In this document: in pieces, positions 16,370 through 26,379 of the stretch
Position numbering within the stretch: position 1 is the stretch's first letter
Layout: each line of letters starts with the position of its first letter
Assembly: GCA_044223665.1 (NCBI GenBank)
Contig: JBGALT010000026.1
Location: 1 to 64,000, forward strand
Length of the DNA stretch: 64,000 nucleotides
Direction of reading: 5' to 3'
Source: JBBSAT01 sp044223665
GTDB taxonomy: Bacteria > Myxococcota_A > Polyangia > Polyangiales > Sandaracinaceae
Notes under the pieces: generated by a model
The model's input: only the letters and a program-made list of their open reading frames with translations
Database searches by the model: none
Told to the model about the DNA's origin: nothing
Made by a program: the position numbers and the translations under genes

Positions 16370-19300
16370 TTGGCCAAGGCAGACGCACGCGCCATCGCCA
16401 GCGCACCGAGCGCGCTCGAGGACCGCCCGACGATACTCGCGGTGGGTCGCGGCGAGGCCATGCTCGAAGCGATCGCGCTGGCGCTGGACCGGCACGGGGT
16501 CCAGGTCGAGATCGGCGATCCCGACAACGCCGTGCAGGCCGTGTTCGTGCACGCGCCGGACATGGTGCTGCTGGTCGGCGATGCGGCGGCCGACGAGGGG
16601 CGGGCGACGCTCGAGAAGCTCGCGGCCACCGTCGCGACCGCGGTCATCCCCGTCGCGATCCTCTCCGACGACGCCGGCCTCGACCAGCGCATGCAGGCCG
16701 CCCGTCTCGGCGCGGTGGCCGTGGTGCCGCGCAGCGCGAGCGCCGATCAGATGGCGCAGCGAATCGCCGAGGTGGCGCGGGAGCTGCCTGAGCGAAAGTC
16801 CGAGGGCGCGACCGATCTCGGCGAAGCGACGCTGGACGAGGTCGTCGAGCTCTTCGCGCGCCGCCTGCGGAGCGGCGTGCTCGCGGTCTCGGCGAGCGGC
16901 GGCAGCGAGCGCGTCGTGCTCCGTGGCGATCGCCCGGTGACGCAGGCGATCGAGGAGCTCGTCGATCGCCTGCGGCCGCTCGTGACGCAGTCCGAGACCG
17001 TGCGCTGGGAGTTCCAGCAAGCCTCCACCGGAAAGCTCGCCGAGCTGAAGCTCGACGACGAGCCCTCCGGGACGCTCGACGTCGCGGCGCTCTTCCGCGA
17101 TCGGCGCCTGGTGATCGTCGAGCGCAGCCCGGCACGCGCCGACGATCTCGTGGTGGCGCTCCGCCAGCGTGGCGCGCACGTCGTCGTGATCGACGGCGAG
17201 GGCGTGGGCTTGGCGAAGGCGCGCGCGATCGATCCCGACGTGATCCTCGTCGACGTGAGCGGGGTCGGCGGCTGGGCGGGCCAGGCGATGCAGCAGATCC
17301 GCGCCGACGCGCGCCTGCGCTGGGCGGCGCTGCTCGTCACGCGCGGCGAGGAGCTGTGGAAGGCGAACACGCCCGAGCCCGACATCGCGCGCCTCGCGGC
17401 CGGCATGCTGCCGCTGGTCGAGCCCGACGAGAGCCTCACGCACCGCATCCGCGACGGGAAGGGGCCCATCGACGTCCGGCTCGAGACGACCGGGCCCACG
17501 CGCATGCTCCGCGCGATCGCGCGTGCCGGGCAGACGGTGCACGTGACGGTGCGGCATCGCCGCGCGAGCGTCGAGATCGACTTCGCGCAGGGGCTCGTCG
17601 TGGGCGCGCGCGGCGAGGCGCAGGCCGAAGCGCCGGGCGGCAAGCCGACCAAGGTCGAGGGCGCCGCTGCGCTCGCGCTCTGCGTCGGTCTCGCGACGGC
17701 CCGGGTGCGGATCGAGCGGCGCGAGGCGCCTTCGGTCGCGAACGTGATGTCACCGGTCGACGACGCGATCGCCGCCGCCGATCGCGAGCCGAGCCCGATC
17801 GCCCCGTCGATTCCGCCGCCGGCGGGGCCGGCCTCGCTCCACCCGGCCACGAGTGGGGGTGGCCCCGGCTCGATGCGGCCGCCCTCGGGAGAGACCGACG
17901 CGCGCGTGCTCGTGCACCAGCTCGAGAACCTCCTCGATCGCCTGCGCCACACGCTGCCGCCCGGCTCGCTCGAGGTGCCGAGCGAGGTGAGCGCCGCGCT
18001 CGCCGCGAGCACGGCCGCCGAGCGGAAGGACGCGACGCCCTCGGTCGCGGTGAAGCCCAACGAGCCGGTGATCCCGGCGCCCGCCCGCGTTCCCGGTGCG
18101 CCGCCCAAGCCGCAGCCGCGCAAGGTCACGCAGATGGGCGTGCCCGTACCGCCGGGCCTGCTGCGCGCCGTGCCGGGCCCGAGCAGCGCCGCAACCGCGA
18201 AGAAGCCGACCGCCGCGCCGCCGCCAGCGGCGGACCCGGCGCAGATCCCGATCGCGCCGCCGAGCGCGATCGTGGCGCCGCCGAGCGCTGCTCGGCAAAG
18301 AGTGCTCGGCCCGGAGGACCCGTACGGGAGCGGGCCCGGCCCGCGGACGGAAGGGGCCGGAGCGGGCGAGCCGATCGCTGCGCCCAAGGCCGAGCCCACC
18401 CACCGCCCGGTCCCGATGGCGCTCGCCAAGACGCAGCCCGCCGTCGTCGCGTTGCCGCCGCCGACCGTCGCGAAGGGCCGCCCCGACGCCGAGGAGCCGC
18501 CGACGGGTCGCATCGTCCCGCTCGCCGACATGCTCGAGCCTCCGAGCGACGCGGAGGCCGCCGCGAACGTCGACGCGCTGCTCTCCTCGGAGCTGGAGTC
18601 GATCGCACCCTCGGAGCCGCCGCCGCCGGTCGTCGTGTCGCCGCCCGCGAGCGCAGGTCCGCCCGCCGCTGCGCCCCCGATCGACGCGACGCGCCCGCCG
18701 CTCGAGGCGACGGATCAGGTCGCGCTCCCGCCCTCGAGCGACGACGACTTCATCGTGCTGCCCAAGCGCAGCCGCGGTGGCGCCCTCGCGCTCGTCGGAG
18801 GCGCCGTGGTGCTCGCGCTCGTCGGCCTCGGAGCGGCCGTCGCGTGGCGCATGGGGCTGTTCACGTCGGGCGCCGTCGTGGCGACGCCACTGACCGACGG
18901 GCCGACGCCGACCTCGACGCTCGCGATCCCCGTGACGACGGCCGCGCCTGGGTCGAGCGCGCCGCCCTCGACGGCAGCCGCGGCGCCGCTCAGCACCGTC
19001 GCCGGACTACCGCCCACCTCGACGATCGAGCCCCCGCCACCGTCGCCGAGGGCGCGCCGCCCACCACCGTCGTCGAGCCGCCGCCCACCACCGTCGTCGC
19101 GCCGCCGCCCACCACCGTCGCCGAGGTCGCGCCGCCGCCCACCACCGTCGTCGAGCCGCCGCCCACCACCGTCGCCGAGGCTACGCCGCCCCCGACGACG
19201 GTCGCCGAGGACGACGACGAAGGCGAAGACGACGACGGCCACGAGGCGCTCAGCCCGACCGACCCGCAGTACTTCGTGAACCGCGCCAACTTCCGCCGCA

Positions 19301-19599
19301 CGCACGGCGATCTGCAGGGCGCCGAAGCCGACTACCTGCACGTGCTCCGCATGTCCCCCAACAACGCGCGCGCGATGGCGGGCCTGGCCCGCGTGCACCT
19401 CGCGCGTCACGACGCCCGGACCGCCGCGACGTGGGCGCGGCGCCTCGCCGAAGGCCACTCGCCGAACGCCGGCAACTACGTGCTCCTCGGCGACACGCTC
19501 CAGGCCTCGGGTGACGCTGCGGGCGCGCGCCGCGCGTGGGAGCGCGCGCTCCAGATCTCGCCCGGCTACCGCGACGCGCGCCGGCGCCTCGGGCGATAG
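16370..19599 (+). CDS. Receiver-like/TPR membrane protein, apparent frameshift
   Basis: About 1,076 residues if the frame is repaired. Two receiver-like folds lie at about residues 20-140 and 240-360, separated by a DUF4388/PATAN-like segment. A long Pro/Ala linker, one membrane segment (about 805-825), Thr/Pro repeats (PPPTTVVE) and a C-terminal TPR-like domain follow. The first frame fails near 19031-19035 in a CCCCC run; adding one C restores a continuous product ending in the TPR domain at 19599. The frame used after the run has coherent PTT repeats, supporting a sequencing error. The TTG16370 start is uncertain. It is probably a signalling scaffold. Confidence 0.7.
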
Positions 19600-19608
19600 G
19601 CGCGTCGG

Positions 19609-22143
19609 CTACCGAGGCTTGCGCGGGCTCGCGGTGCGCGGGTCCTCGGGCCAGTGGTGCCGCGGATACTGGCGCATCAGCTCTTTGCGGACCGCCGGGT
19701 AGTGGCGATCCCAGAAGCCCGAGAGGTCCGTCGTCACCTGCACGGCACGATGGTTGGGCGCCGTGAGATGCAGGACGATCGGCGTCTTGCCGGCGCGCGG
19801 GCCCTCGGCGAGGCCGAAGAAGTCCTGTAGGCGCGACTCGATCCAGGGCGGGCGGTCCACCTCGTACGTCACCGGCACCTTCGCGCGGCCGGGAAGCGTG
19901 ACGTGCGTGGGCGCCAGCTCGTCCAGGCGCGTGCGATCGCGGTGCGAGAGCGCCGCCTCCATCGCGCCGAGCACGTCGGCCTTCTCGAGCTCGGCGAGCG
20001 AGCGCCGTCCCTCGGCCGCCGACGCGATCGCCGCGCGCACGGCCTCGTCGTCGAACGTCGGCAGCGTCGCATCGGCTTGCCGCGCGAGCGCTGATCGCAG
20101 CCGTAGCTGCGCGAGCCGATCGCGATCGAGGAAGCGGCCGAGATCGCGGCCGAGCGCTTCGCTCGCCAGGCGCTCGGCGGCTCCGGGCGCGTAGGCGGCG
20201 TCCCCGCGCGACTCGTCGATCGCGATGCCGTCGTACGCGAGGCCCGTGACGAGCTCGAGGCGCTCCTTCTCGAGGTCGAATCGAAGCTCGCGCAGGTCGG
20301 TGACGCGCTCGGGGAACAGCTCGAGCAGCCACTCGGGCTCGATCGCCGAGGCCACGCGACAGATCGCGCCCCCGCGCGCCTCCTCGGCCTCCACGACGTT
20401 CACCAGCGTCGCGTCGCGCACGACGCTCGTCTCGGCGAGCTTCACGCTGCCGCCGCCCGCGAGCACGATCTCGGCGCCGCCCTTCTTGCGCCGCTTGCCC
20501 ACGCGGTCGGGGTAGCCGGCGAGCGTCGCCTTGCGGAGCGCGGCGTCGGTGTCGGGCGCATAGGCGGGCACACCGAGGCGCAGCTTGCGCGTCGCGCGCA
20601 CGATCTGATCGCGCAGGCGCACGGCCGCCTGGGCGCCACGCGGATCGAGGTCGTAGCTGCGCATGCTGCCGCTCGTCAGGCCGTTGGCCGCCGCCGCCGC
20701 GAGCGCCTCCATGCGCTCGAGCGCATCGCTCGTCCCGCTCTGGTGATCGATGCCTCCCCGATCGCCGAAGCGCGTGCGGTGGCTCGCGCGGATCTCGCGC
20801 TCGGAGAGCACGGCGGCCAGCAGCGCGCCGTCCTCGAGCAAACCGTCGGCGGCCGCCGCGAGCACGATGCGCCCGAGGCGCGGGTGGATCGGCAGCGCGA
20901 GCAGGTGCTCGCCTTCCGTCGTGAGCGCGCCCTCGGCGTCGATCGCACGCAGGCGCTCGAGCAGCGATCGCGCAGCGTCGATCGCCGCCGTGCTCGGCGC
21001 CTCGAAGAACGGGAACGCGCGCGCGTCGCGCACGCCGAGGCTGGCCAGCGAGAGCAGCGTGTCGGCGAGATCCACGCGCGCGATCTCCGGCACGTCGAAG
21101 CGCGGCCGTCCCTCGAGATCGGAGCGCGTGTAGAGACGGATCGCGCGGCCGTCCCGCGTGCGGCCGGCGCGGCCCGCGCGCTGCGTCGCCGAGGCCTGCG
21201 AGATCGGCGCGACCTCCAGCACCGGCAGGCCCGACCACGGCGAGTGCTTGGCGAGGCGGTGCAGGCCCGAGTCGACGACCGTCGTCACCCCGTCGATCGT
21301 CAGCGAGGTCTCGGCGACGTTCGTCGAGAGGATCACCTTGCGCCGCGGGCCGCGCCGCACGGCGCGATCTTGCTCGGACGGGGGCAGATCACCGTGGAGC
21401 GGCAGCACGTCGGCGCCGGCCCGCTCGGCGAAGCCGCGCACGCTCTCCTCGGCGCGGCGGATCTCGCCCGCGCCAGGCAAGAACACGAGCACGTCGCCCT
21501 CGGGATCTTCGCGGAGCGATCGCGCGCACGCGCTCGCCACCTGCTCGTCGAGGCGCCGGTCGTCCTTGGTCGCCGCGTGCTCGATCTCCACGCGGTAGGC
21601 GCGCCCCGGCACTTCGACCGTCTCGGCGTCGAGGAACGCCGCGACCCGCGCGCTGTCGAGCGTCGCGCTCATCGCCACCACGGCGAGATCGGGCCGCGCC
21701 TCTCGCCGGAGGCGCCGGATCATCGCGAGCGCGAGGTCGGCGTGGAGCGAGCGCTCGTGCAGCTCGTCGAGCACGACCACGCGGATCCCCGGGAGCGTGG
21801 GCTCGGCGACGAGGCGCCGCGTCAGGATCCCCTCGGTGACGAACTTGAGGCGCGTGCGCGCGCTGCCCACGTCGTCGAAGCGCACCGTGTAGCCGACGCG
21901 CTCGCCGATCTTCTCGCCGAGCTCCTCGGCCACGCGCATCGCCGCCATGCGCGCCGCGATCCGCCGCGGCTCGAGCACGAGGATCTGCCCGGCGTCGAAG
22001 CGCCGATCGAGCAGGAGCGCCCGCGGCACGCGCGTCGTCTTGCCGGCGCCCGGCTCGGCGGCGAGCACCACCGCCCCGCGCGCCGCGAGCCGGTCGGCGA
22101 TCGTGCCGAGAAAGGGGTCGATCGGAAGCGGAACGAGCGCCAC
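19609..22143 (-). CDS. hrpB: ATP-dependent helicase HrpB
   Basis: This 844-residue DEAH-box helicase matches HrpB in length and order. Motif I is AAEPGAGKTTRVPRALL (about residues 29-45), motif II is DELHERS near 127, motif III SAT follows, and motif VI with QRAGRAGRTRDG lies near 320. The C-terminal third carries the HrpB-specific region, with a PVTYEVDRPPWIESRLQDFFG stretch split across about 770-795. HrpB is an RNA helicase-like protein of uncertain in vivo role. GTG22143 is 62 bp from the divergent DCC gene, and its 3' end faces the TPR gene at 9 bp distance. Confidence 0.95.
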   Translation of the reverse strand: MALVPLPIDPFLGTIADRLAARGAVVLAAEPGAGKTTRVPRALLLDRRFDAGQILVLEPRRIAARMAAMRVAEELGEKIGERVGYTVRFDDVGSARTRLKFVTEGILTRRLVAEPTLPGIRVVVLDELHERSLHADLALAMIRRLRREARPDLAVVAMSATLDSARVAAFLDAETVEVPGRAYRVEIEHAATKDDRRLDEQVASACARSLREDPEGDVLVFLPGAGEIRRAEESVRGFAERAGADVLPLHGDLPPSEQDRAVRRGPRRKVILSTNVAETSLTIDGVTTVVDSGLHRLAKHSPWSGLPVLEVAPISQASATQRAGRAGRTRDGRAIRLYTRSDLEGRPRFDVPEIARVDLADTLLSLASLGVRDARAFPFFEAPSTAAIDAARSLLERLRAIDAEGALTTEGEHLLALPIHPRLGRIVLAAAADGLLEDGALLAAVLSEREIRASHRTRFGDRGGIDHQSGTSDALERMEALAAAAANGLTSGSMRSYDLDPRGAQAAVRLRDQIVRATRKLRLGVPAYAPDTDAALRKATLAGYPDRVGKRRKKGGAEIVLAGGGSVKLAETSVVRDATLVNVVEAEEARGGAICRVASAIEPEWLLELFPERVTDLRELRFDLEKERLELVTGLAYDGIAIDESRGDAAYAPGAAERLASEALGRDLGRFLDRDRLAQLRLRSALARQADATLPTFDDEAVRAAIASAAEGRRSLAELEKADVLGAMEAALSHRDRTRLDELAPTHVTLPGRAKVPVTYEVDRPPWIESRLQDFFGLAEGPRAGKTPIVLHLTAPNHRAVQVTTDLSGFWDRHYPAVRKELMRQYPRHHWPEDPRTASPRKPR

Positions 22144-22205
22144 GGCGGCCGGCAGTTACCACGGGCCTTGCGATCCGGCCGCTTCGGCGCGAGAGAAGGG
22201 AGGCG

Positions 22206-22625
22206 ATGCCCACGGCCACGAGCGAGGCGCCGGTCGTCCTCTTCGACGGGGTCTGTAACCTCTGCAACGGAGCGGTGCAGTTCATCCTCGACCACGACCG
22301 CACCCACGCGCTGCGCTTCGCCTCGCTCCAGTCCGACGCCGGTCGTGCCCTGCTCACCGCGCACGGGATGAAAGTGCCCGAGGGCGACCCCGACTCGATC
22401 GTCCTCGTCGAGGACGGGCGCGCCTACGAGCGCTCGACCGCGGCGCTCCGCATCGCGTCGCACATGACCTTCCCGTTCTGGGTGGCGCGCGCGCTCGTCA
22501 TCGTGCCGCGCCCGCTGCGCGATCTCGTCTACAAGGTCATCGCGCGCAACCGCTACCGCTGGTTCGGCAAGACGAACGAGTGCCGCATCCCGACTCCCGA
22601 GCTGCGCGCACGCATGCTCGCGTGA
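22206..22625 (+). CDS. DCC-family thiol-disulfide oxidoreductase (DUF393)
   Basis: This 139-residue protein belongs to the DCC/YuxK family. The hallmark Asp-x-x-Cys-x-x-Cys is present as FDGVCNLCNG near residues 14-23, in a thioredoxin-like fold. The pattern RFASLQSDAGRALL next to it is also typical. The two cysteines suggest a thiol redox activity, but the physiological partner is not known. ATG22206 matches the family start. Confidence 0.92.
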   Translation: MPTATSEAPVVLFDGVCNLCNGAVQFILDHDRTHALRFASLQSDAGRALLTAHGMKVPEGDPDSIVLVEDGRAYERSTAALRIASHMTFPFWVARALVIVPRPLRDLVYKVIARNRYRWFGKTNECRIPTPELRARMLA

Positions 22626-22803
22626 TCGATCCGAGGCGTCGCACCGACACACTGGCCGGGAGACCGAGCCCGAGGTCACGGTCTGCCGCGCCCGCGGATC
22701 GGGATGCGTTCGGCGCGCGTGCGACGCATCATGGCGATCGACCGGGCCCTTGGGCATCCTTTCGGTGCCGCTCGTCGGGGCGAGATGCGGCCATGGGGTC
22801 TTC

Positions 22804-25800
22804 ATGCGTTGCTTGCTCGTTCTCTGGGCGGTGTGCTTCTCGTTGGCGGGCTGTCCGTCCACGCCGTCGTATCCCGACGCGCCCGGGGCGGACGCGTCCG
22901 GGATCGACGCGCCGTTGGACGCGCGGACCGGTAGGTGCGTGGGCGACGACGAGTGCTCGGATGGCAACTTCTGCAACGGCCGCGAGCGCTGCGAGCCCAC
23001 GAGCGCGACGGCGGACGAGCGGGGCTGCGTGCCGTCGCGGGGGCGCCCGTGCCTACCGGCTCAGGTTTGCGAGGAGGCGACCGACACCTGCGTGACCGAC
23101 TGCGGCGTCAGCCAGGACGCCGATGGCGACGGCGAGGACGCGAGGGTGTGTGGCGGTAGCGACTGCGACGACAGAGACCCGCTCGCGTACCCAGGCGCGA
23201 TGGAGGTGTGCGACGACGAGAACCGCGACGAGGACTGCGACCCGTCGACGTTCGGGGGCCGGGACCTCGACCGCGACGGCTCGGTCTCGAGCGCGTGCTG
23301 CAACGTGTCCTCCACCGGCGCGCGCAGCTGCGGCGACGACTGCAACGACGTGCTGCGCAGCGTGCGACCGACGGCGACCGAGACCTGCAATGGCCGCGAT
23401 GACGACTGCAACGGCAGCATCGACGAGGGCGTGACGGTGCCGGCCTTCGCCGACGCCGATCGGGACCTGCACGGCGATCCCGGAGCGATGCGGATGGTGT
23501 GCCCAGCGGCCGTGGGCAGCTCGACACTGGACGACGACTGCGACGACACCAGCGTGGCGGCGCACCGGGCGCAGGTCGAGATCTGCGACGCGCTGGACAA
23601 CGACTGCGACGGGCGGGTGGACGAGCAGGCGCGTGCGGTGACGTGGTACCTCGACGCGGACGGCGACGGCTTCGGGAGCGCTGCGAGCGGGACGATGGTC
23701 AGCTGCACTCCGCTGGCGGGCTACTCGCTCCTTCCGACGGACTGCGACGACGGCAACCCCTCGATCAGCCCGGCCGCGCCCGAGCGGTGCAACGGCCTGG
23801 ACGACGACTGCAACGGCCTCCTCGACGGCTCGATGGCGCCGGGCGACTTCGAGGACGACGACGGCGACGGTCACCTGGACGCCGCCTGCGGCGGCGACGA
23901 CTGCGACGATCTCGACTGGAACGCGTACGCGGGCGCGCCGGAGATCTGCGACTTCCGAGACTCGGACTGCGACGGACTGAGCGATCTGGGCCGCACGCGG
24001 CCCGCGGGGGCGGAGGCCGACACCACGGACGAGGTGGACTGGCTCCTCGACGTCGATCAGGACGGGTGGGGCGCCGGCACCGCGATCCACAGCTGCGAGC
24101 CGCAACCCGGCCGCACCACCCGGATGGGTGACTGCGCCGACGAGGACCTGTCGCGTCACCCGCAGGCGCTCGATGTCTGCAACGGCCGCGACGACGACTG
24201 CGACGCCGAGACCGACGAGGACGCGGTGGCGCTTGCCTACTACGCGGATGGCGATCGGGATGGGGATGGCGCAGGCACCGCGATGCTCGCGTGTCGGCCA
24301 CCTTCGGGCACCAGCGAGCTGCCGGGCGACTGCGCCGACAGCAACCCGGCGCGGGGACCCGGCGCCATCGAGACCTGCAACGGCGCCGACGACGACTGCG
24401 ACACGCGGGTGGACGAAGAGCTCTTCCGCGATGCGGACGGCGACGGTCACGGGGACCCTGCGGCGCCGGTCACCGGTACGTGCATCGCGGGCGACGTGGG
24501 CATCGGTGACGACTGCGACGACGGCGACCCGCGGGTCGGGCCGTCGGGGACGTGCGCAGAGCTCTGCAACGGCTTCGACGACGATCGCGACGGCATGCTC
24601 GACGAGGGCGCCGAGGCGAGCTGCCCGAACGCCGCGACCTCGACATGGGCCTGTGTCGATGGGGCGTGCGAGCTGATGGGCTGCCGCGGGATGGCCGAGG
24701 ACTGCAACGGCAGCCGTGTGGACGGTTGCGAGCGCGACACCGCGGTGGACCCACTCGCGTGCGGCACCTGTTCCACCACCTGCGATGTCGGGGAGGCCTG
24801 CGTGGGTGGGGTCTGCGATGACCCCATCGTGGACATCGCATGTGGGACCGACACGACGATGGCATTGAGGTCGTCGGGTGTCGCCGTCGCGTGGGGGTAT
24901 GGAGGCGCGGGCGTGGCGAGCTCGAGTGGCTCGGGCTTCGTGCCGGTCGTGACGAGCGTCTCGAGCGCGACTGCGCTGGACCTCCACTATCGACGCGGCT
25001 GCGCGACCTACCCAGGCGGGCGCCTCTGCTGGGGCGACCAAGTGATCTGGGGCGCGAGCATCCTCGGCGATGGGATGATCGTCCCCGTGTCCACCCCGTC
25101 CATGCTCTCCGCCGAGCCGTTCTCGATGGTCGGCGTCGGCTATGGGCACAGCTGCGGTGTGCGCGCCGATCGACGCGTGCTCTGTTGGGGAGGACACGCG
25201 GGAGGCAACCTCGTGCTCGGGGATGGCTCGGGCGTCCCGAGTCAGACGCCGGTCTCCGTCACGGGCCTCGGCGACGCGACGGCCCTCGCGCTCGGCGTGG
25301 CGCACACGTGCGCGCTGCGCGCGAGTGGGCACGTGATCTGCTGGGGTGCCAACGCGTCCGGTCAGCTCGGCAACAACACGCTCACCGATCGGCCCGAGCC
25401 GTTCGACGAAGTCGTCGTCTCGGGTGGCAGCGCCCTCACGAACATCGTCGAGCTGGATGCGGGTGTCGGCGACAACACGAACGGCTCCCGTTTCACGTGC
25501 GCTCGAACGTCGTCAGGGTTGGTCCAATGCTGGGGCTACAACGCTTCCGGCGCGCTCGGCCGTGATCAGGCCGCCGCGACCGGATCACCCTTCGCCGCGC
25601 CCGTGGTCTCGGGCCCCGGCTCGACGATGCCGCTGATGGACGTCTCGCGTGTGGAGCTCGGCTTGGATTTCGGGTGCGCCCAAACCAGCTCCGGTCTCGT
25701 GTGCTGGGGGCGCAACACGGAGGGTCAGCTCGGCATCGGCTCGACGACCAACACCCGCGCGCCAGTGTCGGTGCCTGGACTGCCGGCCTTCTCCGACTGG

Positions 25801-25950
25801 TGCGTGGGCTACGCGCACGCCTGCGTGCTCGCGACCGATGGTCGCGTGCTCTGCTGGGGCGACAACGGCCGTGGGCAAGCTGGGCAGGACTCGCTCGCAC
25901 GCGTGACCTCGCCCACGGAGGTCATGTCACTGCGCCGGGGGCCCCCTTAG
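22804..25950 (+). CDS. Lipoprotein with MopE metal-binding repeats and RCC1 propeller
   Basis: This 1,048-residue lipoprotein starts with a signal peptide and lipobox (SLAGC at about residue 17). About eight MopE-type repeats (core CNGxDDDCxxxxDE, rich in Asp and Cys) span roughly 130-630; such repeats are linked to calcium or copper binding in MopE-like proteins. One repeat has Arg in place of the second Cys (DDDRDG). The last 370 residues hold seven RCC1 repeats with CWG signatures, enough for one seven-bladed propeller. It is probably on the outer surface and may bind ligands. ATG22804 is chosen over 22750 to keep the signal peptide at the start. Confidence 0.88.
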   Translation: MRCLLVLWAVCFSLAGCPSTPSYPDAPGADASGIDAPLDARTGRCVGDDECSDGNFCNGRERCEPTSATADERGCVPSRGRPCLPAQVCEEATDTCVTDCGVSQDADGDGEDARVCGGSDCDDRDPLAYPGAMEVCDDENRDEDCDPSTFGGRDLDRDGSVSSACCNVSSTGARSCGDDCNDVLRSVRPTATETCNGRDDDCNGSIDEGVTVPAFADADRDLHGDPGAMRMVCPAAVGSSTLDDDCDDTSVAAHRAQVEICDALDNDCDGRVDEQARAVTWYLDADGDGFGSAASGTMVSCTPLAGYSLLPTDCDDGNPSISPAAPERCNGLDDDCNGLLDGSMAPGDFEDDDGDGHLDAACGGDDCDDLDWNAYAGAPEICDFRDSDCDGLSDLGRTRPAGAEADTTDEVDWLLDVDQDGWGAGTAIHSCEPQPGRTTRMGDCADEDLSRHPQALDVCNGRDDDCDAETDEDAVALAYYADGDRDGDGAGTAMLACRPPSGTSELPGDCADSNPARGPGAIETCNGADDDCDTRVDEELFRDADGDGHGDPAAPVTGTCIAGDVGIGDDCDDGDPRVGPSGTCAELCNGFDDDRDGMLDEGAEASCPNAATSTWACVDGACELMGCRGMAEDCNGSRVDGCERDTAVDPLACGTCSTTCDVGEACVGGVCDDPIVDIACGTDTTMALRSSGVAVAWGYGGAGVASSSGSGFVPVVTSVSSATALDLHYRRGCATYPGGRLCWGDQVIWGASILGDGMIVPVSTPSMLSAEPFSMVGVGYGHSCGVRADRRVLCWGGHAGGNLVLGDGSGVPSQTPVSVTGLGDATALALGVAHTCALRASGHVICWGANASGQLGNNTLTDRPEPFDEVVVSGGSALTNIVELDAGVGDNTNGSRFTCARTSSGLVQCWGYNASGALGRDQAAATGSPFAAPVVSGPGSTMPLMDVSRVELGLDFGCAQTSSGLVCWGRNTEGQLGIGSTTNTRAPVSVPGLPAFSDWCVGYAHACVLATDGRVLCWGDNGRGQAGQDSLARVTSPTEVMSLRRGPP

Positions 25951-26128
25951 GGCCCGCGCAGAAACAAGTGGCTCGAGACCGGGCGCGTCGACGGAGCGCG
26001 ATCGCGTGCGCGCCCGGAGCGCGCAGCGAGGCGTACCCCTGGTACGCCGCAGCGAGCAGCGAGGACGAAAGCCGCGAGCACGCCCGTCCACGCGACCGCA
26101 ACCGATCCACTTGTTTCGGAGCGGGCCC
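25950..26128. repeat. 179-bp imperfect palindromic element
   Basis: The outer ends are inverted copies: GGGCCCGC, a 4-nt variable stretch, then GAAACAAGTGG-like sequence (20 of 22 bases match). The exact centre at 26039 has GGCGTACC / GGTACGCC around CCT. The arms between are weaker but align with small shifts. The element starts at the last base of the upstream stop codon and lies between convergent genes. It may be a non-autonomous mobile repeat or a very long terminator hairpin. Confidence 0.65.
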
Positions 26129-26379
26129 TTGGTACCGTGTACCGCAAGTTGGCGCCCAGATCGGCGCCGCGGCGCCCGTCGGGCAAGGAGGTAGGCGGGA
26201 ACGGGCCCGAGGCCCGTGACCAACGACCCGACGCCGCACGGCGGGATGCCCCGGCGTCGAGGTAGGTACGAACTTGCGGGGAGCGGTACTTAACGAGGAC
26301 GTCGCTGGCGAAGACGATCACGCGCCTCGATCGCCGGCGCGATCGCACGGGCGCTTCGGATCGCGAGCCCGGCGGGCGA
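26129..26379. other. Non-coding stretch with further inverted repeats
   Basis: No gene is recognised between the palindrome and the next stop codon. Small inverted repeats occur: CCGCAAGTT (26142-26150) against AACTTGCGG (26271-26279), and CGACGCCG against CGGCGTCG around 26230-26258. These suggest a structured RNA or a second repeat element. Open frames here look like shadows. Confidence 0.45.
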
